Shown one piece after another: positions 55,178 to 64,000 of a DNA stretch of 64,000 nucleotides. The stretch spans positions 263,501-327,500 of the forward strand of contig JACYXH010000175.1 of the NCBI GenBank assembly GCA_026745465.1, in the 5' to 3' direction. The notes under the pieces were generated by a model, which was not told the origin of the DNA, did not search any database, and saw nothing but the letters and a program-made list of their open reading frames with translations. The DNA is from Lota lota (lineage: Eukaryota; Chordata; Actinopteri; Gadiformes; Lotidae). Every line of letters starts with the position of its first letter. The first letter of the stretch is position 1. The position numbers were made by a program, and so were the translations under genes.

Positions 55178-55880
55178 GGAGAACTTCCCTGGAATGAAAT
55201 GAAAGACTTGAGAACTTATTCTGTGATGTTATTATTCACCTCAGCATCGGAAATGTAACACAGTCAATAAGAAACAGACTTCTCAAATGTCAACTGAAAA
55301 ATTAACTGCCTTGTGTATCTGATTTTACCATCAGGATCAGATGATAAATTGTTTTTACGACACATTTCTTTGACAAATATTGATTGCTGCGGCATTCATA
55401 AAACCGACAGCTGCAGAAATCAATGGTGTGTTGGCAAAAGTATACTGTCACTATTTTTATCCTTGTATGACAAGTCAAGTTGAGGGCGTGGTTTGGTGAA
55501 AGCACAGTAATACATTCAGTCTAATGACCTATTCTATTTTATGTTCAGATTGTGAAAACAAATACAAATACGTCAATTGAAAATTAAATACAATAAAATA
55601 CAATTTAAGGTAAAATAACATTTAAAATGTATGATATGAAATGTATGTATGTATGATATGTATATATGTAATGCATTTCTGCATTTAAATATCTAAAAAC
55701 AAATATACCTATGTTATACAGGGTAAGGTTGAGTTGTGTACTAACATTATCCCAATTGTTTCCAATAATGTTAAAACCCAGAGAAATCCTAAGTTTTATT
55801 TATGTTACCGGTCCGTTACATTTGGTCGCATGTCAATGGCGTTATATCCTCTTTACTCCCTAACTTCCAGGGAAACACGC

Positions 55881-56215
55881 TGTGGGAGTGTGTGTGGATG
55901 ATGGCTGGTTTAAGTAGCCTCACCTGGCCCGAGTCAGACTGATTGGACTCTGGGGCTGGGTGGGGCAATGAGAATTAAATGTGCACAGGTTAAACCAGCC
56001 ATCACCACACACACTCAGGGAGAGCACCAGGCCATGTATCATTACACTCATCACACTCTCCCTGAGTGTGTGTGGTGATGGCTGGTTTAACCTGTGCACA
56101 TTGATTTCTCAATGCACAACAGGTGTGCAACCTCACCCAGCCCCAGAGTCCAATCAGTCTGACTTGGACCGGGTGAGGCTGCTTAAACCAACCATCATCC
56201 AAACACACTCCCACA
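55881..56215. repeat. 335-bp near-perfect palindrome
   Basis: The inner arms, 55981-56024 and 56056-56099, are exact reverse complements (44 bases) around a 31-base spacer. The outer arms continue with few mismatches and one gap of about 15 bases. Confidence 0.95.
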
Positions 56216-57349
56216 CACGCAAAAACAGTAATCCAGAAGAGACCTTATTTATTGACATGATATTTCAATATCAATCTAGCTTACTACGATGTGCCACTAT
56301 GACAAGCTTCTCATTCCAGCCACCAAGCTAATACAGTGTTAAATACACAGAGTGAACTGATGCTGTTGATTGTTATGACCACGGATAACAGCGCTGGGCT
56401 ACCCCAAGTAATATTATCTACAGCTGTGAAGGTGGTCAACCCATCTAATTGTAAAGTTAACCTTATGTGGCGATATACGGCAATTTAATTAGAATGAAAT
56501 TACATTACGCGAATGAAAATCACGTGAATTCAATTTCTAATTAACTCATCCGGGAACATGATTTCTGCTTTTCTGCATGATTTCAGTCACGTCAGATAGA
56601 TTTTCACCAACTACAATTTAATACAATTAAATTAAATTACATGAAATTATTAAATAACATTAAATTAATGTTGCTGTAAGTCATTTTGGTTTAGGCATCT
56701 AATAAATCATATTAAAACATTTCTTTCCCCCCATCACTAAAAGCGCTCAGTACCCAGTCAAACTTTAATTGATGGTGTATCTTCTTGGAAACAAAAGCGG
56801 TGCAGGAAAACAAGATAACTAGGACAGTTAGCAGCAAGCATGCTGGTGTCAGCGCCAGCAAACTACCAAATTATCTTTAATACGGCATCAATCCTCTGAG
56901 AGATGACAGGGCATGCTGCGGCGGTTGATTCAGATATAAGCCTACAGGTGTGTCGGTTCATTACATGGTTTTGTTTTTGCTGCTCAGCTCATCAACATGG
57001 ATGTCAAGAAGCTGAATAATTTATAAATAACTGGAGTCATTTTGAATATCATGTTAATGATGAAGATGATACTGATGATGACTGTGTAGGATGTTGATGA
57101 AGATGATGAAGTGGTTAAAGATTATGATGATTATGTATGATGATGATGATGGTGATTAGTATATTGACGATGAATGAAAATGATGATGTAATGACAATGA
57201 TGATGATGGTTACCGATGAAGATTTTGGAAGATGAGCTTTGAAGATGGCTTACACTGCCCTAATAACTTTAAATAGAGAAGCCTCACTCTTTGAAACTTG
57301 AATTGTGTGACCTGACCTGAATATTGAATATATGGGCCGTATGTAAACA

Positions 57350-57520
57350 ATAAGTATGAATTAAACCTTGTCTAATTTTTAGGTTTAAGTATAGGTCACA
57401 GTCTATTGTTATGTAAGTTTAGGTGGGTAGCCTGTGGTTATTCATTTATAATTTTTCACGCAACTATTTTGTATATGTGCCATCTAGGAGCCACCTGTTT
57501 ATATTCACACCCTTTTTGGA
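57350..57520 (+). repeat. Dispersed repeat, copy A
   Basis: Shares CCTTGTCTAATTTTTAGGTT, GTCACAGTCTATTGTTATGT and AGGAGCCA with copy B, allowing mismatches. Confidence 0.6.
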
Positions 57521-58809
57521 TAATATAGTTCACAGATCACCTGTGCCCTACAGAAAAACACTTGAATTACTTCAATATTAAACAATATGGACCTTATTCA
57601 AACGTGTTTATAGTCTTTGTAAATATTGCTGTATGATTTCTTCTTTTTGGCCAATCCATCCTAATAATTCACACAAAATACTGTTAAACTACCAACAGAC
57701 CAATACAACTTCCTTATTTCAACCTGCTTACATCAGCGCTTGATGGGTCACAAGTCCCTGGCACCGTGCACTATCCGTTCACACATGTGCACGCTGCTTT
57801 GTGACGACATCACCCCTCCCTACACGTGAGAACCACAAAAACAAACAAACACTGGCTTTGAAGCATCCACCCCCACATCCCTCTCCAGAGTCAAATCAAA
57901 CTGAGACACCCCCTGAGAAGAGAGATGGGAAGAGAAAGACCCTGGAGATCCAGAGTAAATCCCCACCTCGTTTACTAACAGGAACCGCGAGCATGCATCC
58001 ACACACTGTCATAAGTATGATACATTACTCCCTGACTCAGTACAATGACCGCTGGTCATACAAGCACGCATACACGCTTTGCTACAATTATGTATGAAGC
58101 CCTCAAAATGATGATCCATTCAGTATAGTTGGCGTTATAGGGCTCAGATGTGGCTTATATCTTATCGAGGGAAGACTCCCATGTGGTCCAGGCTTTGAGT
58201 TGATTAAGAACTCCCACACAGCACGGTTTCCCCCCTCGTTAAAGCCTTTCAGTGGACGGAAGATCGTCCGTAGAAAGGCTGGAGGTCTGGAGAACTCCGC
58301 TGAACACAGCTGAATTAAGCAGCCTCCGCGCGGCTCGGCTGGAAGCCTTTTACACTCACAGAGACTTCATGTTTGGAGCGACTATGAATGTTCAGGTTTA
58401 CAGCATTCAGAGGGATGTTGGACTATTAGTTACGAATCTGAAGCCGAATGTTTTTAAAGGCTTGAGGCTTTTGAGTGCAATTGAGTAACATTTTCAGAAA
58501 TCCTTTTCTGAAGCTTATTGTAGTTAGTAAGAACAAGTTGGCAAAATGTCCCATATTGGGACACAAAGCCAAAACAAAAACACAAAATAATGTGTCTTAA
58601 GGTCAAATAACTTGACGATAGATAGGGTGATATGTACACATTCTTTTAAATATTTATTTACTCTATTATAATCTTTTGTACATATTCTATTAACAGGGTA
58701 CGCCTTAACATATCGTATTTATGAGGTATACCCTCACATATACTATTAACAAGTTAAACCTTTAAATATCCTATTCAGGAGGTAACATATCCTATTCAGG
58801 AGGTATAAT

Positions 58810-58994
58810 TTAAAGTGCAATCAGCAATTTCAGCTCGCCCCACTTTATTTCGATTAAATTGTGTTTTGATTGAGTCTCATGGTTCTCATTTGTCTGACTA
58901 CTGGCCACTGCAGAGCCGAATACATGACTCAATCAAAACACAATTTAATCAAAACAAAGTGGGGCAAACACATAATTGCTGATAGCAGCTTTAA
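58810..58994. mobile_element. Inverted-repeat element, MITE-like
   Basis: Arms of about 66 bases, including exact 19-base parts such as AAATTGTGTTTTGATTGAG and its complement, flank a 50-base centre. Both ends read TTTAAAG/CTTTAA. No coding capacity. MITE status is inferred. Confidence 0.6.
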
Positions 58995-59261
58995 CACATT
59001 GCATATCAAGTAACAGTAGCTACCTTCCAGAGATCTGTGAGCCATGTCGAGAACACATCCAAGAGATATTATCTGACGATCACTCTGTCCATAATCCTGC
59101 AGTCAAACTGTTTGAGCAACTTGAGAGAAAAATATTGTAATGAAGGAAGAAAACGCGTCTTGCTCAACAAGAAAATCCCTGCTCTGAAGAGGTAAAGATT
59201 TAATCACGGCTTTCAGTTGTCATCAGCACTACACACGTACATACACACACACTCATACACA

Positions 59262-59297
<36 letters not shown>

Positions 59298-59733
59298 CGC
59301 TGGCTCTGAAGATGTTTGTTTTTTTACATTCTTCTCACTAAGCTGTTAATGAAACACCAGAGTGTTGGGATGGGTGAGGCCTAGAAATAACTTGATTCAT
59401 AATAAGCATAACTTTATTCATAATGCAATGTTCAACACAAGAAGCAATTCCCCAGGCTTCAGTACAGACTAGGAAAGTAGGCGCAAAAGTAAAGAACTGG
59501 GGAAAATTTACTTTAAAGGATAGTAAAGGCAAGCAGCAGCCTTTGTGTTTTTCTTTCACATTGTGTATGCGGCTCAGTGGATTTGATCATAACATGGTAA
59601 TCAAGCAGACCCATGAACTCATGAGTTGAAGAGCTACGAACCGCTTAGCATCAGCCATGCTTTTAGCGCTCTAGTGGAACTGTAAGCGATTACAAAGAAG
59701 GGGAAAATTACGTATCAAACCCTTTTGCACACG

Positions 59734-59765
<32 letters not shown>

Positions 59766-60309
59766 AATACAAACAGACACACACAACCACATACATATAC
59801 ACGTATACATACACGTACACGCACCCATTCAACCAATGTGTTTGTTGTCTTAGCATTGCTATATTCCCTTGCAGACAAGACAAGATATGGAAAAAAGGAA
59901 GACAAAACGAGGGAGCGTAAAGCATGATGCTAATGAAATGGCACAGCAATCTATCTCCCTTTCTTTCTAGTACCGTCCTCTATTCCCACCTCTGCTCCTC
60001 TCTGCTCTCATTGCTTCGTCTCATCTCTCTCTCTCTGTTACTTCCCTCTTTCTCTTTCTTTCTCTCAACCCACCCCCCAACCCTCATCTCTCACTCTTTC
60101 ACTCTCCTTTCTCCCTCAAACAGTCCTGTGTATTAAATGTATTCAACTCTCAAAAAGTGAAATCAATCATTTCACTACAGTACTGGCTGAACTGAAGCAT
60201 ACACACTCCTCTTAACCTAATCTAGTACACTCTACGCACAACGTTATGTAATGTCATTAACAGACGTATTTACCCCTATTTACCCTTACCGTAAAGTGTT
60301 ACCTAAATA

Positions 60310-60475
60310 ATTATGTGTAAATCAAGCCTTGTCTAGTTTTTAGGTTACTTTACATGTGACACGGTCACAGTCTATTGTTATGTATGTATAGATATGTAGT
60401 TATTTATTTAGAGATTTTGTATGCAACTATATTGTTTATGTGCTAGCAGGAGCCAACAGACATTCACACTTTTTC
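60310..60475 (+). repeat. Dispersed repeat, copy B
   Basis: Diverged partner of copy A at 57350-57520, same orientation. Confidence 0.6.
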
Positions 60476-61436
60476 TCCCCCCAACCCTTGCTACAGAAGA
60501 TGCACATGATATACATGGATAAGGACGCATTAAACTTTTGCTTCAGATCGATACATTTGACACACACACACACACACACACATACACGTACAGACTGAAA
60601 TGCACACGCACACACACGCATGCACACACACACACACTCAAACATACACACACATGCATACACATACGAACACACATCCACACATTCACACACACACACA
60701 CACACGTTCGCACGCACAAATGCACACACACACACACACACACATTCAGTGAATTCTGTTCAAAACCAACTAGAGATAACCTACAAAATGCATGTAGGTT
60801 AATTCATTATATCTAAAATATTCATGTATTCATACATGAAGTCTCTTTGATCCTTTGTGTCTGTGGTCATGTTTGAGTTTGAACCCTGAATGTCAGGGTT
60901 AGGGGTTCTGAAACTACCCTGCATATTATTTTAGATAAAGTACCAGTCAAACATAAAGCGGAAACTACAAATAAAAGACTGTAACTGTCACTATATGTTG
61001 GCCGATACATCGTTTATTCTGCTATACCAGCATGGTGTTTCAATTGTTATTATTTCTCAAATTAAATTGGGAAAGACTACTTAAACATCTGAAATTGTCA
61101 ACCCTGTCAAATTATAATATCATACCTATACAACAACATAATTCCAAGCCCTGTTATTCCCATTTTACCAAACGAAAACGAGTTCAAAACAAGACTAATA
61201 ATATAATAACCGCCCAAAACCTTGCTAAAAAGAACTGATAGTTGCACCACAAAGCCAACATTTACTCAAAGCTTCTCTTCCTTCATAATCTGGTTGAGTG
61301 AGCCCTCCTGCAACTAAGATGGAGTTGTGTAGCGGTGTGTTGGGGGAGAGGATAACCCAGATCTTAGCCTAGTAGTCAAGCTACGTGATGCGGTCCCCTG
61401 CTCATGAATTTATATTTCATAGTGCCACATTTACCC

Positions 61437-61445
61437 CTCTCTCTG

Positions 61446-61504
<59 letters not shown>
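61437..61504. repeat. (CT)n microsatellite
   Basis: CT run with two TT interruptions. Confidence 0.9.
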
Positions 61505-61512
<8 letters not shown>

Positions 61513-61689
61513 AAGCGTTCCCTTTAATCATTTGTAAGGTGAAACGGATGGGCGTCCCCCTCCAGCACAGTGACCCAAACACAAAACCGCCCTCCGCTCT
61601 CTGTTTTATCTCGAAACTGGGCGAGCGACAGAGACAGAGAGGCAGGGTGAGGACAGAAAGAGAAAGAGGGGTTATAGAGATATTACACC

Positions 61690-62020
61690 ATTTCTCAAAG
61701 ATAGATGCTGACCAGATAATAGATGGAGAGAGAAATAGATGGAGACCAGATGACAGATGGGGAGAGAGATAGATGGAGACAATACGATAGATAGAGAAAT
61801 AGTTTGAGAAGAGATGACAGATAGAGAGAGATAGATGGAGACCAGGTGATAGATGGAGACAGACAGATGGAGACCAGATGATAGACGGAGAGAGGTAGAT
61901 GAGAAGAGATGATAGATGGAGACAGAGATGATGGAGAATATATGATAGATGGAGAGAGAGACAGATGGAGACTAGAGAGTTCCTGATGGAGGAGCTGAAT
62001 AGTATGTGATTGCAGATGAT
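61690..62020. repeat. Degenerate GATAGATGGAGA repeat
   Basis: Irregular copies of GATAGATGGAGAGAGA and AGATGGAGACCAGATGA. Confidence 0.8.
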
Positions 62021-64000
62021 CAGCGACCACTCTCCACTCTCCATCAAAGTCAAAGGAAGAAAAGGGAGGGAGACAAGATGAATAGAGATAGAGAGAGCAG
62101 AGGAGAGAAATATAATGAGAGAGAGAGAAAGAGCAAGAGACAGTGAGAGAGAATGAGAGAGAGAGAAAGATAGTGGAGGGAACGAGACAGAGAAAAGTAG
62201 AGAGACATGGTGAGAGGGGGAGAGAGAGAGAGAGAGAGAGAGTCCCCGCCCTCTCGGACATCATCTTGGACAGTACTGCTGACATAGAATGTATAGGCGC
62301 TGATTCCTCCATTATCATTATTATTTACTATTATTATCATTGTGCATATTGTATGAGTGACACACTCCTCCCCCCTCCTCCGTCCGAGAATTAACTACTG
62401 TAAGTATCAGAAAAACGTCTGAGCAAACATCCCGGTACTGCATTAAAGTGGCGGTAAACTGGTCTTTATACTGCAGGGGGGAGCGGAGGGGGTGGGTGAG
62501 AAGGTGCTGATGAATGTAAAACAGACACACACACACACACACGCACACACACATCTACGCCCTAAACCGTACTTGCTCATTGATAACATTGTTCTGAAAA
62601 TAAATCACTGTAAGTAACTTTGGATACATGCAACCGATAAAATGACAAACAATAATAGCACTGAAGAGATATTCATGTCAGAAGTGGTGTGCCAGGTTTG
62701 CATAGTATTTGGTTTGGTTAATTATTAGTTAATAATTAATCCTTCATATCCCGGTATTGACTGGTGAACAGTGGAGGGGAATAGAGGGAAGTGGCAGCAC
62801 CATTTTCAAGAGACAACCAGCAGATCCTCAGAAACGTCAATACCCCAAACGGATAGCAGGGAGAGGATATTCTCTGCTGCACCTAATGGTAAGGACTCTA
62901 TGCTTTCATTGGCCAGCTGTGAAGCCCAGGGGTCAGGGGTCTTGTGGAGTAGCATTTAAGGGAGTATGGAGCATTTAATCACTACAGACAGATGCTGCCA
63001 ATTTGGCTCTCATTAACTTCACTTACACACAAATCTTTGCTGTTTAACACTCACTGCTTTTGATCAGTTTTTTTGTAGTTGTTAACAGATATTTGTCACT
63101 CACATTTTGGGTGACTATCACTGATCTATTAATGATCTAAAATGTATATTGTAAATATGAAGTGTAGCTATAAATACCCTTTATACAGCCTATATAAATA
63201 CATAGACCATAGAGTAACCAGAACAATTAAAAATGAATTCTTGCAGAATATAGTGTCTCTATAATACATTCAGCATGTATAATACAATACTTTGCGGTTT
63301 TGTTGCTGGCAGTGAAAAATGCATATCCCTAATCGAGCAAGCAAGCATAACCCCTGAGTTCAGCCACTGCAAAACAGACAACATGTTACATCTGAATCCA
63401 TCTCATGCAAAATAACCGCTACACTTGAAGCCTGCAGCTACAAGGTTTTTGCTGAACGATTTTCCATGATGTACTTTATAAGATGTTTCTAGAGACCATA
63501 GTGTGCTGAGCGCTAGTCTGATGTCGCTAGTGCTGACATATCATTATATGAAACTCTATAAGCAATATACCATAAGGAAGGCTGGTTACCACGGCAACCA
63601 TCTCCGTAAAGACAACTCCCTTCCAGCATTTCAGTAGCAGCATCCTGCATATCACTGAAGGAGAAATATTGTATGACCTGCTTTAAAAGTTCAGTGGCAA
63701 GCAGGGTTCAAAGCTCAAATTGTTAGAACTTTGAGTGCATGTGCGCAACAGACAGAGAAATAGGCAAACCATAAATTCCCCCCAAAAAACAAAGCAAACA
63801 AACAAGAATAACAATGGCTCCACTGGCAGCAGCCCGGGCAGCCATGTTTTCCTGGGGGAGCATGTCTTGTCAGTCTATCTAGGCCGTGCAGGGGAGGTCT
63901 CCGTGGATTGGCCCTCCATTGTGCTGCATGGCATAATACTGATGAGCAGGTATTTTTATGCTAGCTCCTCGCGGGCCAGCAAGATGACAAAACAGAAAAG

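Noticed and set aside
58252-58488. Plus-strand open frame of 78 codons
   Set aside because: No family match, no splice signals and AT-rich at its end; likely chance.

Overview
The window reads as vertebrate nuclear DNA, most likely from a teleost fish. It has a many-exon minus-strand gene with GT-AG introns, tRNA-derived SINEs with the fish-type tail, and very long dinucleotide and homopolymer runs. That repeat density would fit a gadiform such as cod, but this is only a guess. No prokaryotic gene, CRISPR array or phage is present. Protein-family identities come from recognised motifs and remembered family sequence; no search was run. Splice positions were read by hand and checked by codon phase.

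The main gene, on the minus strand from about 49.3 kb down to about 3.4 kb, is a phospholipase C-eta. It is closer to PLCH2 than to PLCH1 in its PH domain, EF-hand and N-terminus; plch2a versus plch2b cannot be decided. I resolve 22 coding exons, and every exon boundary agrees in phase. They encode in order a divergent N-terminus, PH domain, EF-hands, catalytic X box, acidic linker, Y box, C2 domain, and a very long Ser/Pro-rich tail in two large exons, about 1950 residues in all. The active-site residues known for PLC (two His, Asn, Glu, Asp, Glu) are all in place. Intron 3 is a minor-spliceosome (U12-type) AT-AC intron. Exon 21 contains a one-base frame break.

Upstream of the coding exons, a probable noncoding leader exon ends at 48983 with a strong donor. 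Just beyond it lie a CRE-like palindrome (49440-49458) and a full match to the RE1/NRSF (REST) core (49567-49583). This suggests a neuron-restricted, cAMP-responsive promoter.

At the left edge, a second minus-strand gene begins. It has a TATA box (609-615), a leader exon with a good donor, and a first coding exon encoding a signal peptide; the rest lies outside the window. In human, TNFRSF14 lies beyond the 3' side of PLCH2, so this could be its counterpart, but that is only a synteny guess.

The right third (about 49.6-64 kb) has no gene I can support. It holds microsatellites, a 25-bp CCAAT-containing minisatellite, a 69-base G run between two exon-like segments, a 335-bp palindrome, a 185-bp inverted repeat, and diverged dispersed repeats.
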